This document shows, piece after piece, positions 8,619-17,660 of a DNA stretch of 64,000 bases (position 1 is its first letter; every line of letters starts with the position of its first letter). The translations under genes and the position numbers were made by a program. The notes below the pieces were generated by a model. It was not told where the DNA came from. It saw only the letters and a list, made by a program, of their open reading frames with translations, and ran no database searches. The DNA is from Aedoeadaptatus coxii (GTDB taxonomy: Bacteria; Bacillota; Clostridia; Tissierellales; Peptoniphilaceae): contig NZ_KQ960171.1 of the NCBI RefSeq assembly GCF_001553115.1, positions 1 through 64,000 on the forward strand. Reading direction: 5' to 3'.

Positions 8619-9953
8619 ATGCATATTACCATTATCGGAACGGAACCGGGCAGTCGCCTGCTCGCCCAGACGTTGGAGCGGGAAGGCCACGACGTTGAAT
8701 TTCGAATTGAAAGAGGAGCGGGGCGTTTTGATGAATATCGAGAGTTCCCCGTGGAATTTTTCGACGACGTTCGGGATTTTTTAGACGACGACGAATTCAA
8801 AACCGACGCCGTCGTCTTTTGCGATCGCACGCCGGGGGCTTTAGCCCTCGCCGGGCATATTAGTGCCATGAACGTACCCGTACATTTTGTAGCCTACGAC
8901 CCCGGCCTCGGCGAACTTTTAGAGCGGGAAAAAGAGCGCTTCGGCATCGATTACGTCTATGATTACGGAAAATATTTAGCCGAGCGCGTCCATCGCTTTT
9001 TCTACGCCGAAGAGGGCATGCAAACCGAGGTTTTCGAAAACTTCGGTTTCGCTCTCATCAAATGGGATATCGGCGATCACCCGGGATTTGTCGGTCGGCG
9101 CGTTCGAGATATCGGGCCCTTTGAAGATTTGGTTCTCGTGGTCATTCGCCGCGACGGGCGGATCATCGTTCCCGACGGCAACACGGTTCTCGAAGCCAAC
9201 GACGTGCTCCGCATGATCGGGAGCATGGATGCCATTCGCCGATTCAGACGACGCCACGTTCGCGTATTGCTCTTCGACGAAGAGGATACGCAAAAGTTTT
9301 TAATTTACGGCGACAGTCGCGGCGCGGCGTGTATCGAATCCTTTCTGTCCGATCGCAATGTGGACACGGTGACCATCGGCAACGTGAAGCGCCGAGGCAG
9401 CGTCACCATTCCTAAAAACAAGCCCATAATGGATATTTTGGAAAATGTCGACGTGGAATCTTTCGACGGTTTTATCGCCGCATCCTCAAGCGACGCCAAT
9501 AATTTTTTGGCGGCTACGGCGGCGCGCAATGCCCATATGGAAAATGTGGCCCTTTGTTTGCGAGACGAGCGGTTTATGGGCATTGTGGACGTAAGCCACA
9601 ACGGGGGCATTTTTTCCGGGGAACTATTGGTTTCCCAGCGCATCAAACATAATTTATTCGGCCATCCGGATATTTCCCTTCACCTTTTCCCGGGAAATTT
9701 GGATATTTACGAAATCGTCTTAAAAGACGACGCCTTTGCCTGCGATAAAACCATTGAAGAATTAAATCTTTCCGTGGGCTTTTTAATCGGCGGCATCGAC
9801 CGCGGAGGAGAAAGTATTCTCGCCAAGGGCAAGACCGTCTTAAAAGCGGGAGATCGCCTGATTCTCTTCCTCTTGCCGGAAAGCGCAGGAGATCTTCATT
9901 TATTTGTGCGGCGGAAACCGAAGCGTTTCCTGACGGAACTGTTTTCACTTTAA
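8619..9953 (+). CDS. Second, degenerate TrkA-like RCK protein
   Basis: 444 residues with the same RCK-N/RCK-C/RCK-N/RCK-C order as TrkA, but the nucleotide-binding loops are altered: the first reads IIGTEPGSRL instead of GxGxxG, and the second reads IYGDSRGAAC. The C-terminal RCK-C domains are well kept (FVGRRVRDI...PDGNTVLEANDVLRMIGS and SVGFLIGGIDRGGES...GDRLILF). It is eight bases after trkH with an AGGAGA SD. I infer a partner subunit of the TrkA ring that binds a different ligand or none. Confidence 0.75.
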   Translation: MHITIIGTEPGSRLLAQTLEREGHDVEFRIERGAGRFDEYREFPVEFFDDVRDFLDDDEFKTDAVVFCDRTPGALALAGHISAMNVPVHFVAYDPGLGELLEREKERFGIDYVYDYGKYLAERVHRFFYAEEGMQTEVFENFGFALIKWDIGDHPGFVGRRVRDIGPFEDLVLVVIRRDGRIIVPDGNTVLEANDVLRMIGSMDAIRRFRRRHVRVLLFDEEDTQKFLIYGDSRGAACIESFLSDRNVDTVTIGNVKRRGSVTIPKNKPIMDILENVDVESFDGFIAASSSDANNFLAATAARNAHMENVALCLRDERFMGIVDVSHNGGIFSGELLVSQRIKHNLFGHPDISLHLFPGNLDIYEIVLKDDAFACDKTIEELNLSVGFLIGGIDRGGESILAKGKTVLKAGDRLILFLLPESAGDLHLFVRRKPKRFLTELFSL

Positions 9954-9962
9954 GGGGGGCTT

Positions 9963-10619
9963 ATGCAATTCGGTAACGATTGGGACGCCATTATGGCGGA
10001 GGAAATGGGAAAAGACTATTATTTGGATCTGCGCCGTTTGCTCCTGAAGGAATACGCGCACCAACGCATTTTTCCCGAAGCGCAAAATATTTTCCGCGCC
10101 ATGCGGCTCACCTCCTTCGGTGACACGAAAGTGGTGATCCTCGGACAGGATCCCTATCACGGCGAAGGCCAGGCTCAAGGCCTTTCCTTTTCCGTGCCTA
10201 AGGGCATGAAACTGCCACCTTCCCTCGTAAACATTTACAAAGAACTGGAAGAAGATATGGGCATTAAACGGGAAGACGGCGATTTGACGCCCTGGGCAAA
10301 ACAGGGCGTGTTGCTGTTAAACACCACCCTTACCGTGCGTTCCGGGCAGCCCCTGAGCCACGGCAAAATAGGCTGGGAAATTTTTACGGATAAGGTTATC
10401 CAATGTATCGGAAATAAAAAAGAGCCCGTGGTCTTTATACTTTGGGGCGCCCACGCCCGGGGAAAGAAGCGGCTGATTCATAATAAAGAGCATTTGATTT
10501 TAGAATCTCCTCATCCGTCGCCGTTATCGGCTTATCGTGGATTTTTCGGTTGTAAATGCTTTTCAAAAACCAACGATTACTTAAGGAAACGGGGCGTGGC
10601 GCCCATAGATTGGAGATAA
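9963..10619 (+). CDS. ung: Uracil-DNA glycosylase (family 1)
   Basis: 218 residues. The water-activating motif GQDPYHGEGQAQGLSFSV (catalytic Asp), the LLNTTLTVR segment, the HPSPLSA minor-groove loop (in SPHPSPLSA) and FILWGAHA are all present, giving a complete family-1 enzyme that removes uracil from DNA. It is close to both neighbours (9 bases after the RCK gene, 1 base before the hydrolase), so probably part of the same transcript. SD: GGGGGG. Confidence 0.95.
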   Translation: MQFGNDWDAIMAEEMGKDYYLDLRRLLLKEYAHQRIFPEAQNIFRAMRLTSFGDTKVVILGQDPYHGEGQAQGLSFSVPKGMKLPPSLVNIYKELEEDMGIKREDGDLTPWAKQGVLLLNTTLTVRSGQPLSHGKIGWEIFTDKVIQCIGNKKEPVVFILWGAHARGKKRLIHNKEHLILESPHPSPLSAYRGFFGCKCFSKTNDYLRKRGVAPIDWR

Positions 10620-10620
10620 G

Positions 10621-11313
10621 ATGTATTTCAATGTAAAAGAAAAGGCGGTTTGTGCGGGAACTATTCCCGCCCTTTTAATCGAGCCTGCGACCATTAAAAA
10701 AGACATTGTCCTCATTTATTACCACGGCTGGGGAAGCAGCGTAACCTCTTCCCGTTTCCGCGCAAGCATTTGGGCGGCGGCAGGCTATCCCGTTCTCATC
10801 GTGGAAGAAAGCCTTCACGATTCCAGGGGAAGCTACGATTACGATCGCGATATGAACAAGCTGCCCCAAGTGCTTTTACAAAATATCGAGGAATACGAGG
10901 TCGTGGCAAAGTACTTAGACGATGTTTTTCCCAACTATAAGCGGATTGTCTGCGGCCATTCCCTCGGCGGTTTTACCGCCATGGGGCTTTTGTCTAAAGG
11001 CGATGTAACGGGGGTAATGGCGCTCAACGGCATGGGGGATTGGCAAGCCATGGCCAAAGGGCCGTATAAGGAAAAAATCGAAGAACTGAATCCCATCCGT
11101 CACGTGGAAGATCACGTGGAAAAAGCCATTTTGATGCTCAACGGAGAAGCGGATCAATCAGTGAACCCCGTGTACCAAAAAAACTATTACGAGGCCATTC
11201 GCCCCCTTCACAAGGGAACGAAGCCTTTGGTCTACGAATGCATGGAAATGACATCCCACGTAGTGACCACCAATATGATGGAGTTGTCGCTGGCCTTTTT
11301 AGAGGAACTCTAA
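10621..11313 (+). CDS. Alpha/beta hydrolase
   Basis: 230 residues with an alpha/beta-hydrolase core. The nucleophile elbow is CGHSLGG with Ser114; the oxyanion region is YYHGWGSS; Asp is likely in LNGEADQSV near 177 and His in MTSHVVT near the C-terminus. It resembles dienelactone-hydrolase/prolyl-oligopeptidase-type esterases (YitV-like). Substrate unknown. It starts one base after the ung stop with GGAG as SD. Confidence 0.8.
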   Translation: MYFNVKEKAVCAGTIPALLIEPATIKKDIVLIYYHGWGSSVTSSRFRASIWAAAGYPVLIVEESLHDSRGSYDYDRDMNKLPQVLLQNIEEYEVVAKYLDDVFPNYKRIVCGHSLGGFTAMGLLSKGDVTGVMALNGMGDWQAMAKGPYKEKIEELNPIRHVEDHVEKAILMLNGEADQSVNPVYQKNYYEAIRPLHKGTKPLVYECMEMTSHVVTTNMMELSLAFLEEL

Positions 11314-11346
11314 TTCCCCGATTCCTCCGAAGCAGTGGCTGCCATG

Positions 11347-11355
11347 TGTTATAAT
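11347..11355 (+). promoter_or_regulatory. Extended -10 promoter before tsaC
   Basis: TGTTATAAT (extended -10) lies 20 bases upstream of the tsaC ATG. No good -35 box is seen at the right distance, typical for extended -10 promoters. Confidence 0.5.
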
Positions 11356-11375
11356 GAACAGTTGAGGAGGAATCC

Positions 11376-12425
11376 ATGGAAACGAAAGTTTTACACATAG
11401 ATACAATCGATGAACGGGAAAAGATTAAAGAGGCGGCGGATCTTTTACGCGCCGGCGAATTGGTCATCTTTCCCACGGAAACGGTTTACGGTTTAGGTGC
11501 CGACGGTTTAAACGACGAGGCGGTAGATAAAATTTTTGCCGTCAAGGGGCGCCCCAAGGATAATCCCCTGATTCTTCACATTGCCGATCCCGAGCAGGTG
11601 CTGGATCTCGTCAAAGTGATTCCGCCCAAGGGAAAGGACTGCATGGATATGTTTTGGCCGGGGCCTTTGACGCTGATTTTCGAGCGTTCGGACATGGTGC
11701 CCGACAGTATTACGGCAGGGGCGGACACGGTGGCCATTCGCATGCCGTCACACCCCATCGCCCACGAAATTCTAAAAGAAGCGGCCATTCCCGTCGCGGC
11801 GCCGAGTGCCAATACATCAGGCAGGCCGTCGCCTACGCGCCTTTCCCATGTCTTGGAAGATATGAAGGGGAAGGTACCCATGATCGTCGATTCCGGCGAC
11901 AGCCATGTGGGCATCGAATCCACGGTGCTGGACGTTACGGTAGATCCGCCGGTGATTTATCGCCCGGGCGGCGTCACGAAAGAAGATTTAGAGGCGATTA
12001 TCGGGGAAGTGGGCATCGACCAGACGACCATCGACGCCTCCAATCACGAGGTTCCCAAAAGTCCGGGACAAAAATACAGACATTACGCGCCGAAAGGTGA
12101 CGCCACGCTTTTCGCCGGCGATTTGCGAAACATCGCCAAAGAAATTAATCGGCGCATCAAGGAAACGGAGCCGTCGAAACGCACGGCGGTTTTATGTACG
12201 ACGGAAACGAAAGAGGCCTATGAAGGAATGGATCTTTTAATCGACATGGGCTCTCGGGAAGAACTTGAATCAATCGCCCACGATCTTTTCGACAGTTTAA
12301 GGCGATGCGACGAAGAAGACATCGACGTCATCTTCGTAGAAGGCTTCGATTTTCGCGGCCTCGGCGTCGGCATTATGAACCGTCTCTTAAAGGCTTGCGG
12401 CGGAAAGGTGGTTTTAGGACTGTGA
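11376..12425 (+). CDS. tsaC: L-threonylcarbamoyladenylate synthase (Sua5/YwlC)
   Basis: 349 residues: an N-terminal YrdC domain (about 10-205; KxR-type contacts in FPTETVYGLGAD, KGRPKDNPL, APSANTSG) and a C-terminal Sua5 domain (about 215-349). It makes threonylcarbamoyl-AMP from Thr, bicarbonate and ATP for t6A37 in tRNA. The two-domain length fits Sua5/YwlC rather than short TsaC. It heads the ywlC-ywlE-rpiB-upp order known from other Firmicutes. Its TGA overlaps the GTG start of the next gene (GTGA). Confidence 0.93.
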   Translation: METKVLHIDTIDEREKIKEAADLLRAGELVIFPTETVYGLGADGLNDEAVDKIFAVKGRPKDNPLILHIADPEQVLDLVKVIPPKGKDCMDMFWPGPLTLIFERSDMVPDSITAGADTVAIRMPSHPIAHEILKEAAIPVAAPSANTSGRPSPTRLSHVLEDMKGKVPMIVDSGDSHVGIESTVLDVTVDPPVIYRPGGVTKEDLEAIIGEVGIDQTTIDASNHEVPKSPGQKYRHYAPKGDATLFAGDLRNIAKEINRRIKETEPSKRTAVLCTTETKEAYEGMDLLIDMGSREELESIAHDLFDSLRRCDEEDIDVIFVEGFDFRGLGVGIMNRLLKACGGKVVLGL

Positions 12426-12850
12426 ACATTCTCTACATTTGCACGGGCAACACATGCCGCAGCCCCATGGCAAAAGTGTTGACGGAAGTGGAAGCGGACA
12501 AGCGCAATCTCGGCTACACCGTCAGAAGCCGCGGCATGGCGGCTCACGACGGCGAGGGCATGAGCCATGGCGCGTTGAAAGTGTTGGCGGAAGAGGGCAT
12601 TAATGGAAGTTTTCATAGAGCCAAAACCCTTACCGAAAAAGATTTGGAATGGGCGGATAAAATTTACGTCATGACCCACACCATGGCGGCGAATTTAAAG
12701 CGCGGCTGGCCGGCTTACAGCGATAAAATCGAGCCATTCGCCGAAAAAGACGTGATCGATCCCTTCGGTGCTGACATGACCATTTACCGCTTTACGAAAA
12801 ATAGTTTGATGAAAGAAATCGAGCGTAAATTCGAGGAGGGAGAGCTATGA
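12422..12850 (+). CDS. Low-molecular-weight protein tyrosine/arginine phosphatase
   Basis: 142 residues from a GTG start that overlaps the tsaC stop. The P-loop is CTGNTCRS (Cys7, Arg13), and the general acid Asp is in VIDPFGADM near residue 116, where the family has DPYG/DPFG. The location next to tsaC and rpiB matches B. subtilis ywlE, a protein arginine phosphatase; the Thr at position 11 of the P-loop (CTGNT) is the residue associated with that specificity. Hence YwlE-like is the best guess. Confidence 0.87.
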   Translation: MNILYICTGNTCRSPMAKVLTEVEADKRNLGYTVRSRGMAAHDGEGMSHGALKVLAEEGINGSFHRAKTLTEKDLEWADKIYVMTHTMAANLKRGWPAYSDKIEPFAEKDVIDPFGADMTIYRFTKNSLMKEIERKFEEGEL

Positions 12851-13290
12851 AAATCGCCATGGGCGCCGATCACGGCGGCTTTCGCAGAAAGGAAGCGCTA
12901 AAAGCGTATTTGGAAGAAAAAGGCCACACCGTCGTCGACGTGGGCACGGATTCTACGGAATCGGTGGATTATCCCGAATTCGGTAAAAAAGCGGCGCAAC
13001 TGGTAGCGAGCGGAGAATGCGAGCGGGGCATTGTGATCTGCGGATCCGGCATCGGCATCGGCATCGCCGCCAATAAAGTAAAGGGCATTCGCTGCGCCAT
13101 GGTGTCCGAGCCCTATTCCGCCGCCCTTTGCCGCCGCCACAACGACGCCAACATGATTTCCATGGGCGCGCGTACCATCGGCGGCGACATGACAAAGGAA
13201 ATCGCCGATGTATTTTTAGAAGAACCATTTGAAGGCGGCCGACATATTCGCCGCGTGGAAGCTATTGAGGAGGAAGTATGGGAAAAGTAA
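12847..13290 (+). CDS. rpiB: Ribose-5-phosphate isomerase B
   Basis: 147 residues. MGADHGGF at the start, [15 protein letters not shown] with the catalytic-site Cys near residue 65, and CRRHNDAN with the His region identify RpiB. It interconverts ribose-5-P and ribulose-5-P. The ATG overlaps the previous stop (ATGA), and its end overlaps upp by 13 bases. Confidence 0.94.
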   Translation: MKIAMGADHGGFRRKEALKAYLEEKGHTVVDVGTDSTESVDYPEFGKKAAQLVASGECERGIVICGSGIGIGIAANKVKGIRCAMVSEPYSAALCRRHNDANMISMGARTIGGDMTKEIADVFLEEPFEGGRHIRRVEAIEEEVWEK

Positions 13291-13907
13291 CTGTAACCGA
13301 TCACCCTTTAATTCAACACAAATTGACGCTCCTGAGAGACGTAAACACATCGAGTAAAGATTTTCGCCAATTGTTGACGGAAATTACCATGCTCATGGGT
13401 CACGAATTGACGAGAGATTTGCCCATTCAAGATAAAGTCATTCAAACGCCTATGGGAACGGCCACGGGCAAAGAAATGGCGGGTAAAAAACCCGTTATCG
13501 TTCCCGTTTTAAGAGCGGGACTCGGCATGGTCGATGGGCTATTAAACTTAGTTCCCGGCGCCCGCGTAGGTCATATCGGTCTTTACCGCGATCCGGAAAC
13601 CCTTCAACCGGTTGAATATTACTGCAAACTCCCGAAAGACGTTTCCGAACGGGAAGTCATTATCGTCGATCCCATGCTCGCTACGGGCGGTTCTTTAGCG
13701 GCGGCTATCGATTTTGTCAAAGAAAGAGGAGCAAGCCACATTCGCGCCCTCTGTTTACTTGCGGCTCCTGAAGGAATGGAAGCCCTTCAAAAAGCTCATC
13801 CCGATGTAGACATTTACGTATCGTGTATCGACGAAAAACTCGACGACAACGCATACATCGTGCCGGGTCTCGGCGATGCGGGAGATAGAATTTTCGGGAC
13901 GAAGTAA
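13278..13907 (+). CDS. upp: Uracil phosphoribosyltransferase
   Basis: 209 residues, the normal length. The PRPP loop is [14 protein letters not shown], and the C-terminal uracil-binding region is [15 protein letters not shown]. It salvages uracil to UMP, and sits three bases before the tagO-like gene. A GAGGAGG SD lies inside rpiB. Confidence 0.96.
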   Translation: MGKVTVTDHPLIQHKLTLLRDVNTSSKDFRQLLTEITMLMGHELTRDLPIQDKVIQTPMGTATGKEMAGKKPVIVPVLRAGLGMVDGLLNLVPGARVGHIGLYRDPETLQPVEYYCKLPKDVSEREVIIVDPMLATGGSLAAAIDFVKERGASHIRALCLLAAPEGMEALQKAHPDVDIYVSCIDEKLDDNAYIVPGLGDAGDRIFGTK

Positions 13908-13910
13908 TTT

Positions 13911-14945
13911 ATGAAGACCATGATATTACCGTTTTTTATAGCGGCGATCATCAGTTTTCTCGCCACGCCGCCGGTGAGAAAGTGGGCCATGAGCGCGGGC
14001 TTTATGGATGTTCCAAAAGACGAAAGGCGCGTGCATAAAAAAGCCATTCCCCTGAGCGGAGGCCTTGCCATTTACTTCGCCGCCATGCTCGGCGTCCTCG
14101 TGTTTTTGCCCTTGGACAGGGAAAACATCGTCTACATGATCGGCGCATCCCTTATCGCTTTTTCCGGCCTTTACGACGACAAATACGATATGCCGCCGCG
14201 CTATAAATTCGGCATCCAAATTGTGGCGGCGGTTATATTAATCGCCGGTGGTGTGAAAATCAGCTTTTTCACCAATCCCTTTTACGGCACTAATCTTCTC
14301 GTCAATTTACAGTGGCTCGCCATCCCCATTACGATTTTTTGGGTCGTGGGCATTACCAACACCATTAACTTAATCGACGGGCTCGACGGCCTCGCCTGCG
14401 GCATCAGCGCCATTGCTTCCATTAGCTTAATGTTTGTGGCGCACCGCTTGGATCACGGGGAAATGAGCATGTTCGCTGCCATTTTGGCAGGTAGCTGCAT
14501 CGGCTTTTTGCCCTTTAACTTTAATCCCGCCAAAATATTTATGGGGGATACGGGAGCGCTCTTTTTAGGATTTACTCTGAGCTTTTTGTCCATACAAGGC
14601 GTTATGAAATCCGTGGCGCTCATTACCGTGTTTATTCCCGTGTTGATTTTGGCAGTGCCCGTCTTCGACACCACCTTCGCCATGATCCGGAGAAAACTTT
14701 CGGGTAAGAGCGTGACCCAGGCGGACAAAGGCCATTTACACCATCGCCTTTTGCGCCACGGCTTTAACCAAAAGCAAACGGTTCTCGCCCTTTACAGCGT
14801 CAGTGTTATTTTCGGCATCATCGGTAACATCGTAAGCACCATGCACGAAAAAAACGGCTTAATCGCCGCCTTGATTATTTTAGCCGCCGTCGGCATTCTC
14901 GCCTTAATGCTTGGATTTTTAAATGAGAGAGAGGAAGAAAATTGA
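13911..14945 (+). CDS. tagO: Undecaprenyl-phosphate GlcNAc-1-phosphate transferase (TagO/WecA type)
   Basis: 344 residues, about ten membrane helices, of the MraY/WecA/TagO polyprenyl-phosphate transferase family. Catalytic loops are visible: DDKYDMPPR near residue 86, NTINLIDGLDGLACG near 145-160, MGDTGALFLGF near 210, and the HHRLLRHG loop near 277. It loads GlcNAc-1-P on undecaprenyl phosphate to start wall teichoic acid or another wall polymer. The UDP-GlcNAc epimerase follows with a 4-base overlap, supporting a wall-polysaccharide role. Confidence 0.88.
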   Translation: MKTMILPFFIAAIISFLATPPVRKWAMSAGFMDVPKDERRVHKKAIPLSGGLAIYFAAMLGVLVFLPLDRENIVYMIGASLIAFSGLYDDKYDMPPRYKFGIQIVAAVILIAGGVKISFFTNPFYGTNLLVNLQWLAIPITIFWVVGITNTINLIDGLDGLACGISAIASISLMFVAHRLDHGEMSMFAAILAGSCIGFLPFNFNPAKIFMGDTGALFLGFTLSFLSIQGVMKSVALITVFIPVLILAVPVFDTTFAMIRRKLSGKSVTQADKGHLHHRLLRHGFNQKQTVLALYSVSVIFGIIGNIVSTMHEKNGLIAALIILAAVGILALMLGFLNEREEEN

Positions 14946-16054
14946 AAGTACTTTCCGTATTCGGCACACGGCCCGAAGCCATTAAAATGGCGCCTATCGT
15001 CTTGGAACTGAAAAAGCGAAAAGAAATCGAAAGCTACGTCGCCGTCACCGGTCAACACCGGGAAATGCTGGATCAGGTCCTCGCTATTTTCGACATAAAA
15101 CCGGATGTGGATTTGGATATCTTTACCCCCGGTCAAAGCTTGACGGACATCGCCGTGAGAAGCCTTCGCGGCCTGGAAGATGTATTGAACGAGCTGAAGC
15201 CCGATCTTTTATTGGTGCAAGGGGATACCTCGACGGTGTTCGCCGCCGCCCTTTCCGCTTTTTATCATCGGATTCCCATCGGCCACGTGGAAGCCGGGCT
15301 CAGAAGCCATAATCTTTACTCCCCCTATCCCGAAGAGGCCAATCGCAAACTGACCGGCGTCCTCGCCGAATACCATTTTGCGCCGACGGAATCCAATCGG
15401 CAAAACCTCTTAAAAGAAGGCTATGACGACGAGAAAATTTACATTACGGGAAACACCGTCATCGACGCATTGGCCTACACGGAGCGGAAAGATTTCGTCT
15501 TCGACGAGCCTTCGTTAAACGCCATCGACTTCGATAACAAACGGGTAATCCTCCTGACCTGCCACCGAAGAGAAAACTTAGGGGAGCCTATGGAGCGCGT
15601 GTTTCGCGCCGTGCGCCGCATCGCCGACGCATACGACGACGTGGAAGTGGTTTTCCCCATGCACCTTAATCCGAAAGTGCGCGCCATCGCCGAAGAAGCT
15701 TTCGGCGGCGCGAAAAACGTACATCGCATCGAGCCCATGGATTATCTTCCCTTCTCCAATCTCATGGCGAGAAGCAACATCGTCGTCACCGACAGCGGCG
15801 GCATTCAAGAAGAAGCGCCTCATTTCGGCGTGCCCGTTCTCGTGGCGCGGGAAGAAACGGAACGCTGGGAAGGGGTAGAAGCGAAAACCGCAAAGCTCGT
15901 AGGCACCGACGAAGAAAAACTTTACAGCGCCCTTAAAACCCTGCTCGACGATCAAAATGCTTACGAGTCCATGGCTCAAGCCGTCAATCCTTACGGCGAC
16001 GGCAAAGCCGCCGAGCGCATCGTAGATATTATTTTAAAAGACAAGCTGAAATAG
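14942..16054 (+). CDS. wecB: UDP-N-acetylglucosamine 2-epimerase (non-hydrolysing)
   Basis: 370 residues from a TTG start overlapping the tagO stop (TTGA). GTRPEAIKMAP at 7-17, GHVEAGLRS, YPEEANRK and TDSGGIQEEAP are the family motifs. It makes UDP-ManNAc, the next sugar in wall teichoic acid or capsule linkage units (MnaA in B. subtilis). Co-location with TagO suggests the GlcNAc-ManNAc linkage unit. Confidence 0.93.
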   Translation: MKVLSVFGTRPEAIKMAPIVLELKKRKEIESYVAVTGQHREMLDQVLAIFDIKPDVDLDIFTPGQSLTDIAVRSLRGLEDVLNELKPDLLLVQGDTSTVFAAALSAFYHRIPIGHVEAGLRSHNLYSPYPEEANRKLTGVLAEYHFAPTESNRQNLLKEGYDDEKIYITGNTVIDALAYTERKDFVFDEPSLNAIDFDNKRVILLTCHRRENLGEPMERVFRAVRRIADAYDDVEVVFPMHLNPKVRAIAEEAFGGAKNVHRIEPMDYLPFSNLMARSNIVVTDSGGIQEEAPHFGVPVLVAREETERWEGVEAKTAKLVGTDEEKLYSALKTLLDDQNAYESMAQAVNPYGDGKAAERIVDIILKDKLK

Positions 16055-16062
16055 GAGTTTGG

Positions 16063-17370
16063 ATGAAGTTACTAAAACGAAGTATTGCCCTATTGATGGC
16101 GTCGCTCCTCCTTATGGGGGCGGCGCCGCCGGCTCCAAACGGCGAGGGAGAAAATGCTCCGCCGCCAAAAGTGGAAGAGCCGAGAGACCAAAAAGAAAAA
16201 ATTCATACGGCAAAAGGCGTATTGCCCATGACTGCCACGGAGAAAAAAGCCTTCGACGAGGCCATGGCAAAGCCGGAAGCCGCCCTTTTAAAAAGCTACG
16301 TTCTCGGCGATTACGAAACGGGAAAAATTTACGCCGAGCATAATGCCGATGAAGTGGTGGGACTGGCGTCCACGTCGAAACTCATGGCCATGTACTGTAT
16401 TCTCGACGCCGTGGACAAAGGCGAAATCAGCATGAAAGACCAGGTCACCATTGGCCACGAAGCCGCTTCCATGAACGGAAGTACTTACAAAACAAAAGAG
16501 GGCGAAGTGTACACCGTGGAAGAACTCATTCACGCCGGCATGATCGTGTCGGGAAACGACGCCATGATTTCCCTCGCCATACACATTGCGGGAAGCCAAG
16601 AGGCATTTGTAGCGCGAATGAACGAAAAGGCGAAAGAACTGGGGTTGACCCATGCCCACTTCACCAACTGCCACGGCTTAACCGATTACGGAAAAAATGA
16701 CTACAATCAGGCCACGGCGCGGGAAATGTTCGAACTTTCGAGAAAACTCTTAAAAGACTTCCCCTACATTTTAAAAGTAACGTCGAGAGAAAAAATCGAC
16801 GAGCCTCAAAGACAATACTTAGCCTATAGCACCAATCCGTTACTGGGAATTTTGGCACCTATCGACGGGCTAAAAACGGGCTACACCGGCATCGCAGGCC
16901 GCTGCTTTATTGCGACGGGGGCGCAAGCAGGCCAAGGCCACACCCGCTATACGCGCTTTATCGGCGTCTACATGGGGGCGGAAAACGACATGGATCGCTA
17001 CGCTGCCGCCTTAAAACTTTCAAAGCGTGCCCTGGAATACCGCTCCGTCTACCTTTGCAAAAAAGATGAAGAAGTGGGCACATTGAAATTAAAAGACGCC
17101 TCCCCCAATCAATCGCCGGTTTACGCCGGGAAAGATTTGCTTTATTTGAAGCGTGATGGCGATGATATTAAGCGCTATGTCGATTTCTACGATATTACCG
17201 CGCCCCATTCCAAAAAAGAACCGGTGGGCCGTGTGCGCTACGTGTTAAAGGGAAAAGAAATCGGCCGCGCCGACGTCTTCGTAAAAGAAGACATTAAACA
17301 CCCGAACCCCATACTAAAATATAAAGACCTTATGGCGGATATCTTCCGCACCATGGAGAGCGCAGCTTGA
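16063..17370 (+). CDS. D-alanyl-D-alanine carboxypeptidase (S11 family, DacF-like)
   Basis: 435 residues. A signal peptide (KLLKRSIALLMASLLLMGAA) is followed by a Pro-rich spacer. The active-site triad of S11 penicillin-binding proteins is complete: S103-T-S-K106, S163-G-N165 and K271-T-G273. It trims D-Ala from peptidoglycan pentapeptides outside the cell. There is a C-terminal beta domain (about 325-420) as in DacA/DacF, but I see no clear C-terminal amphipathic anchor. Confidence 0.9.
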   Translation: MKLLKRSIALLMASLLLMGAAPPAPNGEGENAPPPKVEEPRDQKEKIHTAKGVLPMTATEKKAFDEAMAKPEAALLKSYVLGDYETGKIYAEHNADEVVGLASTSKLMAMYCILDAVDKGEISMKDQVTIGHEAASMNGSTYKTKEGEVYTVEELIHAGMIVSGNDAMISLAIHIAGSQEAFVARMNEKAKELGLTHAHFTNCHGLTDYGKNDYNQATAREMFELSRKLLKDFPYILKVTSREKIDEPQRQYLAYSTNPLLGILAPIDGLKTGYTGIAGRCFIATGAQAGQGHTRYTRFIGVYMGAENDMDRYAAALKLSKRALEYRSVYLCKKDEEVGTLKLKDASPNQSPVYAGKDLLYLKRDGDDIKRYVDFYDITAPHSKKEPVGRVRYVLKGKEIGRADVFVKEDIKHPNPILKYKDLMADIFRTMESAA

Positions 17371-17405
17371 CACTCCGAGGGACTATTGCTAAAATAGATC
17401 GGTAT

Positions 17406-17482
17406 GAACCCGTAGTTCAGCTGGATAGAACGTTGCCCTCCGAAGGCAAAGATCGTTGGTTCGAATCCAATCGGGTTCGCCA
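17406..17482 (+). tRNA. tRNA-Arg (anticodon CCG)
   Basis: A 77-nt cloverleaf with encoded CCA. The acceptor GAACCCG pairs with CGGGTTC, the anticodon arm is TTGCC-CTCCGAA-GGCAA giving CCG, and the T arm GTTGG-TTCGAAT-CCAAT is standard. Reads CGG codons. Confidence 0.95.
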
Positions 17483-17488
17483 GAATAA

Positions 17489-17527
17489 AGACAGCAAGGC
17501 TGTTAATTGCAGCTTGGCTGTCTTTTT
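17489..17527 (+). terminator. Terminator after tRNA-Arg
   Basis: A long hairpin AGACAGC-AAG-CTG ... CAG-CTTG-GCTGTCT followed by seven T residues, directly behind the tRNA. Confidence 0.85.
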
Positions 17528-17568
17528 TTGTGCGAAGAATGTGTCTGATAAGAGTCAACGGATGTGAA

Positions 17569-17597
17569 TTGAATAAGTGGGGCAGAGGTGTTATCAT
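17569..17597 (+). promoter_or_regulatory. Promoter of gldA
   Basis: TTGAAT (17569-17574), 17-base spacer, TATCAT (17592-17597). It lies about 64 bases before the ATG at 17661. Confidence 0.6.
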
Positions 17598-17660
17598 GAT
17601 GAAGTACGTTTGAAATTAGTCAAAGTTTCCGGCAAAAGAATATGGAAAAGAGGAGTGTCA

